From Ceratobasidium sp. AG-K (taxonomy: Eukaryota; Basidiomycota; Agaricomycetes; Cantharellales; Ceratobasidiaceae): a stretch of DNA of 64,000 nucleotides. The stretch is from contig JAWNGF010000003.1 of NCBI GenBank assembly GCA_037039685.1, positions 682,001-746,000 of the forward strand, in the 5' to 3' direction. Below the pieces are notes generated by a model that was given only the letters and a program-made list of their open reading frames with translations, had not been told where the DNA came from and did no database searches. Shown one piece after another: positions 45,301-57,078 of the stretch. Both the position numbers and the translations under genes were made by a program. The first letter of the stretch is position 1. Every line of letters begins with the position of its first letter.

Positions 45301-48257
45301 TCAGTATGTTTGTGATGTAGCGTGTAGATTACAAGTGTTAATGAGCTCCTCAACCCTTTCCGCTAGTTGGTTCGAGGTATAGCTTTCAGCCAACAACTTC
45401 AAAATCCCACTATTCAAAACGTCCATCGGAATCTGGGTCGACAATAATTCTAGCCGAGAAACCCAAGCTTCGGCCACGCGTGTGAGCAGGGATGGGAGTG
45501 GTGCTGTCCCCGAGGGAGGCGCTTCTGTTATCCCATTAGACAACTGTGAAATAATGGATGCTAGCGCAGTCCCAAAGTGACCATGTCCAGTTAATCCTCC
45601 CCATCGACGATTCCATTTAACGATGTGGTTAGTCATAGCCCAACAATGAGCCATTGCAAAAGGAATGGCAGCATACTCGAGACTCCCAGTACCGGGAGTC
45701 GCGATTAGGCCGAGTATATGCGGGAATGTTCTGTATCTATCCAGTAAGCAAAACATGTCGCTTGCGTAGTACGTCGTCCATTGTGTACCCAGCCATTGGG
45801 TCCAGATTAGCTTGAGTGAGTCAGAGTGTGGCAGACGGAGGTTATCAGCTATGGTCGAGTAGATTTCCAAGCTGCTCGACCCCCACATATACGAGTATGG
45901 TAGGAGAGCTTGCAAGAGGCGGGCTCTAACTTCTTTGCTAAAAACTGGATCTGAAGCTACCGGTGAAAGCGTGGGTAGGATTGTTTCAATCGCAATGGTA
46001 CCAAGGTCGGCTGAGGATGAGATGAATGGAAGGCGACGACCAGATGGAGGTGGCTTGATTTCATAGACCGCAACCAGTTGATCAGCAACGGCCGAAATCT
46101 CCGTGTCCTTGAGCTCGTAGGCACGCCGGCCGCTTAAAAGACCCAGAAGACCATAGACCAAGAGTGATTCGGCATCTCGGTCTCGATGATCACCGTATGC
46201 ATAATAGCTCAATAGTTTGTGGCCGGGTGATTGAAATCCTGTTCCTTGGAGAGCTTCTCCTACGCTTATACGGTCGGCAAAAACGAATGCCAAGGAGGTG
46301 AGGCATAATGCGATCGCAGGGCGGGCATGAGAAAGTGAAAGCTGATCCATCTGGTCAAGGAGTTGCAAAAGTTGGACTGGGTATCGTGCGCGTTCGCGGG
46401 GCAAGAGTCGTGTCATCCAGTGCTGAGATTCCTCGGCAACCGTGTCGATTAATGCGACGAGTGCATGTGGATGGAGGATTTTTTCGCCAGTGGCATGCCG
46501 CTTGAGCATGGATAGCGCGTCTGGGAGGACACCGGGAGATGGTTGGCCAGTGTGCAGGCGCATGTCCCACCAGGCGCTAAGGCCAACTAAGCCGAACGCT
46601 GCGACGTTGGGTCTAGACCGGGCGTAGTCGTATTGTAGACTAAAGTAGATATTCGAATGAATCCAAAAGTGAATATAATACAAAAGATAGGGATTCTCAC
46701 CATTGAAAAGCCCTACGAATCGCAAATCCCCCACCGGGTCCTTTTCTTAACACCGTCTCAATTCGAGAGACATGGTCCAAGTCCGACATGAAAAATGCAA
46801 GACTGCGTCCGTATAGCGATGCCGCATCGAGCAGTAGTGGATTGCTCAGGTAAGAAAACCCGGATTGAGGATGAGACAAGAAGCAATTCCGGAAGCGCTG
46901 AGTGACAAGATGATGTGCCCCACAGTCTAGGAGTGGTTTGATCGGCAGTCGACGGTCGGCCCCGGCAATGGCTTGCAAGGCGGCATCTATCGAACGCGCA
47001 TCTTGCGAATTTGTCATGAGCCAGCCAAGTGCTCTACTGGTCAGACTATCCATGATAGAGTCTTGGTCGAGCTGCTCGTGTTTGCCTTCGCTGTCGCTAG
47101 ATTCGCCAGGTTCAGGGCGAGCAATCTTGAAGAAGCGACGTATAAGCTGGATGGCGAGATCTGGGCTTTTGAAGATCTGGTAGAGCCTTTGAAGCAACCC
47201 AGGACCGTTGTCTTTAACCACTTCAAAAATATTAGGACATCCTTGAATAAACTTCGAAAGCGGTGTTCCGTAGGGACATAACTCGTAATACAAAGGAAGA
47301 AGCGTCGTGACAGCATAGAATAGTACTGTGATTATGGTTGTTGCAAGCACAGCCGAGGCAATTCCGATGTGTGTGAACCACAGATTAATAATCAAACCCA
47401 CGAAGAAAAGGACTAAGAATGAATCAGTTTGACTTTCGAAAAAGCAAAGTCACGAGGAAACCTACACAGTGATAAATGCATAAGCGTCGGTAGGAACGCG
47501 AGTATTTCAGGCATCTTCCATCTCTCGAGCTCTTCTAAACGCATTTGCCTCGTTCGAGCTTGTACATGTGGCTGACCCGCTCGACCAGACATATAAGAGT
47601 AGCACCATTGCTTGGCGAGCATCGTAACAAGAGAGACCGAGACACTGAGAGCAAGAGATAGGAACCAAAGCAAGTTGACCCAGATGTCCGAAGAAGCAGG
47701 GCTAAACTCCGTCGAAGCTGTAGGTTCGGGCAATCCACCAGCAGATCGGTTGTTTGACATAGAGCGCAAGATCTGTGATATTTCCACAAGAGCTGTTGCA
47801 GATATGTCTCCCGGGTCTGGCTGTAGTTTCTTGGAGCTCTCCACTACAAAGCTAGAAAGCGAGTTTTTGGGATATCCACCTTATACGTGTAAAATGCTTA
47901 CGTTGTTGATACAGCAGAGAATAGTGCTGCCTGGTTGAGAAGTTGAACAAATGTGAAGATAAATATGAAAAAAATTAATAAGGACTTACGAATACTATTC
48001 AACGGTATTGCTATATGGTAAGAACAGAGACCACACAAGCGTAAAGGTCAGAAGCTTGCCTAGCATTACATCCAACGACCTGGAATCTCGTCAATTGATG
48101 GTAGATTCGTGTTTGGACCATCTACCGCGTACTTGTTCCACCCATCTACCATCTCGTCGTCCCATTGCTCGGCTTCCTTGACATAGGCCGACCACACGCG
48201 CGCATCTTTACCTAGCTCCGAGCCGTAGTCATCATACCCAGCTCTGGTGGCATCCAC
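45301..48257 (-). CDS. DUF6535-domain membrane protein, second copy
   Basis: Function unknown, same family as 17686-20799. The first exon reads DARVWSAYVKEAEQWDDEMV and GWNK. After an intron SLDVML follows, then, through an apparent 5-nt exon, VF and AALFSAVSTTFVVESSKKLQ. The hallmark LLWFLSLALSVSVSLVTML and AKQWCYSYMSG lie at about 47700-47580. Two more membrane helices come at the next splice (VGLIINLWFTHIGIASAVLA and following). The C-terminal 650 residues are helical and Leu-rich, split by one intron near 46690-46740, with the stop at 45301. It lacks the disordered N-terminus of the other copy, though an extra 5' exon further up (48330-48735) cannot be excluded. Confidence 0.75.
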
Positions 48258-48746
48258 AGGCTAAATAGGCGGTCAAACAATTGCTAACCCATTTGTAGGT
48301 CGAGCCTTACCGTTGATGAGAGTCTCGGGTGAGCTGGGGACGTGGGGTCAATATCTGGATCAGACTCCTGGAGCACTCTGTTATTGATCTCGCTAGAGTT
48401 AGCCTGGGCATGGTAAGCTATCCATTGGTAATCAATAACTTATCCGCATTTACTCACCAAGCTTGGCACTATTGTGTCGTCACTCTGAGCCGAGGCTTGT
48501 CGACGACGGCTGGCGCGGTATCGTAGGGGAAACATCGACAAAATTCGTCAAAGTCTAGTGAGATAGACTGGTCGTCGTGGCTCTCTGATGGTGGTTTCAG
48601 AGAGTGCCCATTCGAGAACTCACAGACTTGACTCCGCACAGCCACCAGATCTGCAGAAGCGCCGGCCGTTGACGTATCACATAACGCGCTTCGCGCGCAT
48701 ACCATTAGGTGCCTACCACAACCTCCCACGCCCATCCGCCAGATTG
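48258..48746. other. Intergenic, divergent promoters
   Basis: Between the DUF6535 and GRAM-protein starts. A minus frame around 48470-48735 might be an untested 5' exon of the DUF6535 gene; otherwise nothing is seen. Confidence 0.35.
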
Positions 48747-51468
48747 ATGTCTACACGTTTTGTCGCCCCTTCGGTTCACCCACATAGCAGTACTCATCCG
48801 CAAAATAATTCAGCGACTCCGGCCGTAAAAAATGACTACTTACCTCCACCACCTCACCCAGCACTCGCCCGACGCCGCGCAGAGAGTCCAAGGCCTGAAG
48901 GTGTTGGTGCATTGAACAATGTCCCGGTCTCACGGAATCAGTCTCCTGTACCTCCTCTCCCTCAAAGAGCGAACTATAGCCCGGTACCTTACGCAGATGA
49001 GCCTGACGAGTCGCACGTAGCAGATTGGAGCTCACGGAACACGTCTACCAGCTCTACGCAGCCAGAGACCTCTCCAGATGGATACTGGACTGGTTCGAGT
49101 GCTTCGCAGGTCACGTCTAATCCGACTGTGTCCATGTCATCTGCGGTTTCGACACCGACTTTGCTTGTCACTCCCTCCATAGGCCTGAACTCTAATGGGT
49201 TTCCGAAGGAACATGCTCACCGATCAACGGAGGCAGTGCCCCCATACAGTTCTCAACCCGACCTGCTCTCACAATTCAATTCGGTCACAACAGAGTCCCT
49301 ACTTGGCCCAGGTACGGAAAGTTCGATTGACAGCAACAACATACAACAAAGCCCAAACATTGGCCGAACCCCACCGCCATTGCACCCTAGCCGGCAACCT
49401 TCCCCGTCGCCCACGTTTATCGACGCGCCTGGACTTCGCCATCGCGCCCACTCTAGTGTGAGCTTGGGCAGTGCCAGGGTCCCCGACGCAGAGACATCAG
49501 GTTTAGCAAACCGTTTAGAACCTTCCCGGCGTGGTAGCGGTGCCTCTGTCCTCACTTTAAAAGATGCGAACCTCACGGACGAGGATCTTCGAAAGATGTA
49601 CGACGCAGAGGAAATTGAACGGTATCTTCGGCTATTCGCCACGGTGAGTGCCATCCTGGCTTGCCTTCAGTCAAGGTTCTAACCAGCGATTTGCAGAGAG
49701 TGAGCGAAGTCGCGGTCGATCCCGATCACCCAGACGTTCAATCATCCATGCAGGAGGACAAGAATGAGTGGATTTCAGTCTCCAGCATGCCTGCCAGCAC
49801 GAAATCCACCCTTCCCCCAAATCTTGCGGACCCACGTACCCCATTCGAATACGCTGCATCAATCATATACCCCTATGTCGCCCAATCTACTCGCCCGACT
49901 GCTGTGCTTCCTGTCAAGAAGCGGAAATTCAAACTTAATCGTGCAGCCAACGCTTCCAAACGATTGTACCTTGCAGTATACCCAGCCTACGTTCCCATAC
50001 TCGTTCACCTCTCTCACCTATCCAGCTGGCGGGATCCGCGCAAGAGTGGGATACTTTGTGCAATCTACTGGGCTGCTTGGGCTGCTGGATTACTTTCCCC
50101 GCTGATCGTTGGACGCATATTATATCTACTCGTTACTGGTGGGACGGTCACTCGAGAGGAGATTCGGCGACGACGGGAGGCAGCTCGAGAGGCTGAAATA
50201 TTGGGAAGGGCGATTGAGGGTGGAATCCCTGGCGTTGGCATGCATGGAGATATCGGATTCCGGGAGCTCACTAAGCTGGTAACTGGGATAGGCAAGAGGA
50301 AGGGAAAGAAGGCCAAGGCTGCAGCCGAGGAGGTCAAAAGAGACGAGAGTCAGGTTCAGCTAGATTCTGTGGACAGCTGCGAACCAGATGACGTGGAGGA
50401 CTGGAAGATTATGCTTGTTGATTTAGCGGAGGAACTAGCAGACTTGCATGAGCGGGTCAAAAAGTAAGTTCAAACCATAGTAAATATGTCGTTCGTTAAC
50501 TAAACGTGGGTCCGCAGTATATTCATTCACCGTCGCCCCGAGACCACACGCATTTACATTATTATGCTTAGTCTCCTCTTCGTCGGCACCCTCTTCATTC
50601 AAAATACCTCCAAAGTTATCACTCTCTGCCTGGGCTTTTTCTTCTGGTTCGTTCCACCCGTCGTCAAGCTCCTGCCAAGGCTTCCACCAGCATTCGCGGA
50701 CGCACCAACGGATGCCGAAGTAGCCATGGAGTTGATCTCGAAACGCGTGGCGCGGGGCGAGCGAGTCGTACCCGAACGCATCGTCAAGCGAAGAAAGAAC
50801 AAGACCCAGAACAAGGAGCCGACTGCGAGTCTTAGTCCTCTCAGCGCCAATGCGTCCGCATCAAGGTCGATGCTAGATGTCACGGACAGCAGCCTTGTAT
50901 TGTCACCTTCAACAGCCTCGCTCATTGATGGCTCCACGAGCGACGACGAGGATGCCGAAGTTGGGTTTGTGATGCCAACCGACAAGACTGATGCACTCGG
51001 CGAAGACAAGATTCGCAAGGGTGCAGTCAAGGCTTGGAACTGGTTTGGCCGGACGAGACAGATGATGGATCAAGTTCGGGGGGTACAAGGGCCTGGTGCT
51101 GTTTGGGCGTCGGCTGAGCAGAGTAAGTTTGTCTTGGGTTTACTGAGACGTTGAATTAACGAAGGTTTGGCGTAGGTTTCCCAGCACAGCACCGTTCGCG
51201 CCCTGGAATGCTCACGATCTCAGCTACCGATTTAACCTTCAATCCACTCTTTAGTACCAACTCCACGCAACCAATCGAGGCCACACGGACAATCAAAGTA
51301 GATATTGATGACCTTCGAGGCGTCAAGAAGGCTACACCTGGGGGACTAATCGTGCGTTTTGTAAGAGGCCCGACGATTGTGGAGGAGCGATTCTTGTTTG
51401 TTGTTGGTCGAGACGAGGCGTTTGCCACTCTGGTGGGGTGGGGCGGAGGACGATGGAAGCATGTTTGA
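48747..51468 (+). CDS. GRAM-domain membrane protein (GRAMD4-like)
   Basis: The N-terminal 300 residues are disordered and Ser/Pro-rich. A short helical segment (LTDEDLRKMYDAEEIERYL) precedes the conserved core: PFEYAASIIYPYVAQSTRP, RLYLAVYPAYVPILVHL, and a membrane helix at GILCAIYWAAWAAGLLSPLI. A second hydrophobic region follows an acidic linker (IYIIMLSLLFVGTLFIQ and ITLCLGFFFWFVPPVVKLLP). The last exon is GRAM/PH-like: HRSRPGMLTISATDLTFNPL, IDDLRGVKKATPGG and ERFLFVVGRDEAFATLVGW. GRAM domains bind membrane lipids, so a role at an organelle membrane is likely but unproven. The start at 48747 was preferred over an upstream Met at 48588 because the earlier residues look non-coding. Introns lie near 49643-49697, 50465-50519 and 51122-51178. 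Confidence 0.72.
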
Positions 51469-51640
51469 GCCTTTGTGATCTGTTTATTTTATTTTGTATC
51501 GCTAGATTCCTCATGTAGAGTTCTTATTTATACCCAATCAAATGCATTATGACCAACCCCCTGCCTGATATATATACTAGTACATGCGTGATAGAATCCC
51601 GAAAGCAAAATGTGATATCCTAAATCAAGATCCGACGATA

Positions 51641-53690
51641 CTAATCAACCCACACCAGATTTGGACCGTCTAAAAGCTCAGCGCGAGGCTTGTACCCCAA
51701 TTTTTGCATCCTATACTGCACAGACCGGTGTACGTATGTCGGGAAGCGTTTTTGTCCGTGAATCACACGGGGTCCACCCAAGTTAACCCTACTGAACTCT
51801 CAGTGTTGTTTTCAAACAGTATTATAGAGCAACTCACGAAAACCAAGAGTTCCACTCCTTGTTGTGCCTCTGATACCTCTGGCGCATTGGCAGCACTCAA
51901 GGATCCACCACCACTTGACAAGCGAGAGTTGATCATACATAGGTTGTTCGGCGTCTTTGGCGTCTTCAGGCGTGCCCAGAACAACAGGTGAATCGGGTAC
52001 AAGCTGACTCGGCTTGCTGGTACCAGCGGAGGTGCAGGTCCGTCGTCGACGAGGGTAGACCCGTCGCCTCGACCTCGTGCCCCGCGTCGCACTTTTTGGG
52101 TGGTTGCCCCAGTACGAGTGAAGGAGGGGTAGGAACCACGACGGTCGGCCAGAGCGATGCGGGACTCAGTCCAACCTCGTCCAACTCGGCCGAGTGGAAA
52201 ATAATCCCCGTGTCGTTGAGGAAGCATTCGCGAATCATCCACGGAGAGGGATGCGCGCAAGGCTGTTCGGTGTGTCGTTGAGGACAGATCCCCCTCCGAC
52301 GTCGCAGTGCGCTCCAGCGAACCAAACCTCTGTGTGTCCAATGAGCGCTCGAACCCTCCAACCTTTAGCTATTGGCTTACCTTTAACGTCCGTTTGGTGC
52401 CCTCGATTGGCAGCCGTCGTATAGTCATGCCCATTCCGATGGCCCTCCGAACGTTCATGTTTGTGTTCGTGTTCGTGGTCATCTTCTTCCTCTTCCTCTT
52501 TTTCCTTATCCTTATCGTCCTTCCCTTTCCCCTCGGGCCTGACGAAGCTGAATATCCCACCTTTGGGACTCCTTGCCCGATAGTAGACTTTATGCTTGCC
52601 CTCTTCGCAAAGCCGTTCTTCCTGCTGGGTCGCCCGTCCCCACAAGTTGGCCTTGAACTTGGCACGGCGTTCATCGAGCGCCACAGCATGGCGGAACACA
52701 CGGACAAGGTAATTGGACCTGGCGAATGGCAGCTCGCGGGGGATGATCCCTGCACATCGCAATGTTCATCAATAATTGAACAAAACGCCAAGGACAGGTG
52801 ACGTACCAACACTGTTGACAGTGTCAAATACGCCTAAGAAGTCAATTTTCACGTCAACCGAAAACGCGCGCTTGAAACCGTTGGACATCTTCCATCCTTC
52901 TGGATCATCGCGTTTGAACATCGCATAGGCGAATGGAACCTGTTCGTGGTTGTACGCGGGGAGAAGGCCAACCTGTAGTTGCAACTAGTTAGGACCTGGC
53001 AAGCTTGAGCAGAGAGGTACGCACCTTGTGCAGCATTCCGGCAAGCGCACGAGCCGTGTAGGCGCCACGGGAGAACCCAAACAGAGAAATGCGATCCCCC
53101 TCGGTATCTGCTCCTCCTTCAGTACTAATACATGTGTAGTGTCAATGGGGCTTACAGTTTTGCATGAGGAACTCGTAGCCACCTGTCACAAGACGTTATA
53201 AACGTAGTCAAGGGGGAGCCAGCGCTTACTTGCCTCGAACATGAACGCCCAAGCCGTTCGCAATCGCGGTATCAATAACGTTGGACGCTTTGTTAGTTAG
53301 CCGGCCAATGAACTTGTTGTTGACGCCAGTGCCGATACCAGCCTGGTAGTACACCTTGAGCAGACACAGTCGTCAGTCAACCAACCACATTAAGAAACAC
53401 GCAACATACCATTTGTTTCGACCGGTCATCCTTCTTGAGAAGCTGCACGAATCGTACAATGTTGGAATTCTGTACGAGTCACAAGATGTTAGATTTCAAC
53501 GTCGAGGTCTGGAGGCCTGTGCTACTCACGTCCTGGTCAAACTGGTCACCTGTCCCATCGAAGCACAAGATCAGATTTCGCCCTTTTTGGTGAGTGATGG
53601 GAGGAATGAACTGTGGGAAATCAGTCGTCGGCGAGGAACTTCCAGAGCCGGCTTGCACGGCAGTTGGCTGAGGGCGAGGTTCAGATCCAT
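51641..53690 (-). CDS. DUF2235 alpha/beta-hydrolase, tandem copy 1, frame broken
   Basis: DUF2235 proteins are alpha/beta-hydrolases related to bacterial Tle1-type phospholipases; the fungal substrates are unknown. Seen here: LILCFDGTGDQFDQD, NSNIVRFVQLLKKDD, YYQAGIGTG, the nucleophile motif SLFGFSRGAYTARALAGML, DFLGVFDTVNSVG, LPFARSNYLVRVFRHAVALD, and AGAHCDVGGGS with SLARIPLRWMIRECFLND. The C-terminus is NLGGPRVIHGQKRFPTYVHR and GPNLVWVD. Compared with copy 2 it has a long acidic/His run in the middle (about 52440-52535). Four single-base losses are apparent: in the start (ATGGATCTG where copy 2 implies ATGGCATCTG) and near 52061, 52002 and 51897. A TATA box lies about 60 bp upstream. It is either a young pseudogene or a good gene with base-calling errors. 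Confidence 0.65.
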
Positions 53691-53746
53691 AATGAAGGTG
53701 GCGAGTAGAGGGAAGAGAGTGGGAATTTAGACCCTGCCGGGTTGTC

Positions 53747-53760
53747 TGATTTATTTATAC
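53747..53760 (-). promoter_or_regulatory. TATA box of DUF2235 copy 1
   Basis: GTATAAATAAATC on the minus strand, about 60 bp before the ATG at 53690. The rest of 53761-54084 holds no gene. Confidence 0.5.
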
Positions 53761-54084
53761 CACTCGCCTAAATTCGGACGCGCATCCATCTATGCAGCCT
53801 CGTGCCCCTTGTTCGGTCCTCTTGACAGGTCATCTAAACATTTGGGAAGCTGTGGTTCTCGTTAGCGTCGGCACCGTGCTTCGCTCACGAGACTGGTGAT
53901 GTAATTTACGAAATCGGCATCGGAAGATGCGGTCCCTTACCTTCGTAAATCAACAACAAATATATTCTGACAGGTTCTTGTTGCAATGTGTCTGATGCCA
54001 TTGGATCCGGCCGCGTTGTTGTCATCCTAATTGAATTCACTAAACACAAACGAGTGCATGCGCTACAATCCAACATGCAACCCA

Positions 54085-56075
54085 CTAGTCAACCCACACC
54101 AGGTTCGGACCCTCCAGAATCTCGGCACGAGGCTTGTATCCCTCCTTTAAATTTTGCATCCTATATTGCACAGACCGATGCACGTATGTGGGGTAGCGCT
54201 TTTGCCCACGAATGATACGAGGGCCTCCAAGGTTAACCCTAGCCCACCTCCGTCAGTCTCGTCACCACGCACAGACACGTTTGAAACTCACGAAAGCCAA
54301 GCGGCCCACGACCTGTCGTGCCTTTGGTATCTCTGACGCATCGGTAAGATCTCAAGAATCCACCACCACCAGGAAGCTTCGAGTTGGTCGTAGATCTTTT
54401 CTAGGGCGTCTTTCATGTCTTCGCTCGAGCCCAGGACAACTGGCGTATCGGGTACGAGCGGCTGGGGTTTAGGGGTACCATCAACCAGGGGTGACCCAAC
54501 GAGCGTAGACCCAGTAGCTTCTGACTCGTGCCCAACGTCGATCAGTTTGCGTGGTTGCTCGACTGTCAGTGACGGAGGAATGGGGATTTGGACCGTTGGC
54601 CAAAGTGATGCGGGACTGAGTCCGATTTCGTCCAACTCGGCCGAACGAAAGATGATCCCAGTGTTGTTGAGAAAGCATTCACGAATCATCCACCGGAGAG
54701 GAATGCGTGCCAGACTGTTTGACGTACTGTTCGGGACGGACCCTCCGCCAACATCACAGTGTGCCCCAGCAAACCAGACCTCTGCGCCAAAAAGTGAGAA
54801 ACCACAACTTCAACAGCGAGCGACCAACTAACCTTTGACATCAGTCTGGTGCTCTCGTTCAGCAGCCGTCGTATAATCGTGGCCGTTCCTATGAGCTGAC
54901 TGGTGTTCTTCATCGTCGTTCTCACCCGTAACATAGCTCCATATCCCGCCTTTAGAGTGTTTCTTCCGGTGATAGGACTTGTGCTTTCCGTCCTCACCAA
55001 GCTTTTCTTCCTCTTTGGTAGCGCGACCCCACATATTGGCTTTAAACTTGGCACGGTGCTCGTCAAGGGCTACGGCATGCCGGAATACGCGGATAAGATA
55101 ATTGGACTTGGCAAATGGAAGTTCACGGGGGATAAGTCCTACCGATTTCAGGTAAATAAAGGTCGCATATAGGGGATGATGGACCTACCGACGCTGTTAA
55201 CTGTATCGAATACGCCTACAAAGTCGATTTTGACGTCGACGGAAAATGCACGTTTGAATCCGTTAGACATTCTCCATCCTTCCAAGTCGTCGCGTTTGAA
55301 CATTGCATAGGCGAACGGAACTTGTTCGTGGTTGTACGCGGGCAGAAGACCAACCTGTGCGGATGCATGGCGATGAGAGAATCAAGTAGAGGTGGGAAAA
55401 TATGGTTACCTTCTGGAGCATTCCGGCGAGGGCGCGAGCTGTATACGCCCCACGGGAGAATCCGAAAAGGGATATTTTGTCTCCTTCGGTATCTAGTTCT
55501 CGTTGAGTGCGGACGTTTCAAAAATATGTAGTAGTACTTACAGTTTTGCATAAGGAACTGGTATCCGCCTAGTTGCTACAAGTTAGGCATGTATCATACA
55601 TAAGCCTGACGGCCACTTGCCTCGCACATGCTCTCCCAAGCCAGTCGCAATTGCGGTATCGATTATTTGAGATGCCTTTGTGATAATTCGGCCGAATGCT
55701 TTGGAGTCAGGGCCTGTGCCGATACCAGCCTGGTAATACACCTAAAAGGAAGGGGCGTTGGCTTCAGTTTTGTAAGGACGAGACATACTTATTAGCATAC
55801 CATCTGTTTTGACTTGTCATCTTTCTTCAGGAGCTGTACGAACCGAACAATATTCGAGTTCTGCCCAAAACCCAGGATATTAGTAATAAACTTGACCGAG
55901 TTGCAAGTACTCACATCTCGTCGTAGTGGTCTCCAGTGCCATCGAAGCATAGGATCAAGTTACGTGCTTGCCGGGATTCGACAGGCGGGATGAATTGTGG
56001 AAAGTCGGTCGTCAGCCCGGAGCTCGAAGCTCCGTTCTGAACCACAGTTGGCTGGGGGCGAGAATCGGAAGCCAT
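54085..56075 (-). CDS. DUF2235 alpha/beta-hydrolase, tandem copy 2
   Basis: The better preserved of the pair. It starts MASDSRPQPTVVQNG at 56075. Then come LILCFDGTGDHYDE, NSNIVRFVQLLKKDD, YYQAGIGTG, the GxSxG nucleophile in SLFGFSRGAYTARALAG, HEQVPFAYAMFKRDD, DFVGVFDTVNSVG, ELPFAKSNYLIRVFRHAVAL, GAHCDVGGGSVPNSTSNSLA and RWMIRECFLNNTGIIF. The C-terminus is WWWWILEILPMRQRYQRH, an intron, and then NLGGPRIIRGQKRYPTYVHR to NLVWVD (stop 54085-54087). At the first donor (about 55917) one base seems missing, because GACGAGATgtgag gives the wrong phase for the next exon while GACGAGGATgtgag would fit. Both copies keep the same splice sites, so the duplication copied the whole gene. Confidence 0.75.
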
Positions 56076-56113
56076 GTTGCAGGGTGAGGGAGGTACCGTC
56101 GACCAGGACGCAA

Positions 56114-56124
56114 GTTATATACCC
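56114..56124 (-). promoter_or_regulatory. TATA box of DUF2235 copy 2
   Basis: GGGTATATAAC on the minus strand, about 40 bp before the ATG at 56075. Confidence 0.5.
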
Positions 56125-56952
56125 GCTGATCTGCTGTCGAAAGATAGGCAGCTGAACCGTATTGAACGTGCCTACACAGCCCGATTGCCTGTTCGGGTCT
56201 TGCTGCCAGTTCATCTGAACATATCTGGAAGGTGCCGCAACGCACAAGATGTGATTGGCGATCCCGAACCTTGAGTCTCTAGGCACAGTACCCCGGCGAC
56301 ATACAGAACTGGTATTTGAGCTGCCGAACACGCACCTACTTTTGAGGTCCGGCAACGGATGTGTGCACAAATACCACTTGGCATTACGCCACAAACGTCC
56401 TACATACCAGTGTAGGGGCACTGGGGTTGCCGCATATGGATTCGTGATGGAACTCGTGGGCGCAGTATCCTATCCGGGTAACTACTCATAAGCTCACGCA
56501 TTCCCAAGGACCCCAAAATAAAGTGGCCGGTGCGTGGCAGGTCACATACGCCAATGAGATGATCAACACGTAACGCGAAGATACCATTCACTCCAAAAAT
56601 AGTACGTACACACAGAAATATCGCTTCTGCTACTATCTAGAAGACCATCATCGCCCGCAGGCTAGAACTGCTAGCGAAAGCAAAGCATAATATCGTTCTG
56701 TGCCTTCAAAATGTCCTCCAAGACGTGTGTCAACGAGACCGGAGGTGATAAGGAGAAGGCAGAAAATCTAAAAATTTAACACAGTGTTAAACATCTAACG
56801 GAATCACTAGGCATGGCGGTTTGCGGACAAGGTTGTGATGGTCGGAAGGATGCAATTTTTGTTTGCAGGCGTCTTGAAATCACTCGGCGCTAATCAATTC
56901 ACGTGAGGTATTCCCGCGATGTACATTTTCCTACCTTACATCCGGCGGTTCG
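56125..56952. other. Intergenic, divergent promoters
   Basis: Between DUF2235 copy 2 and the PPR gene; no gene recognised. Confidence 0.35.
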
Positions 56953-57078
56953 ATGTCTCTTCCCGTTCTCAGGAGGATAGCTCGACAGAGCGTACCACGT
57001 CACATTTCGCGCAATATATCGCAGTCGTCGATACGATGTGGTGGGTAAAGGCTACTACCAAAGTCTATATTTCGCTCA

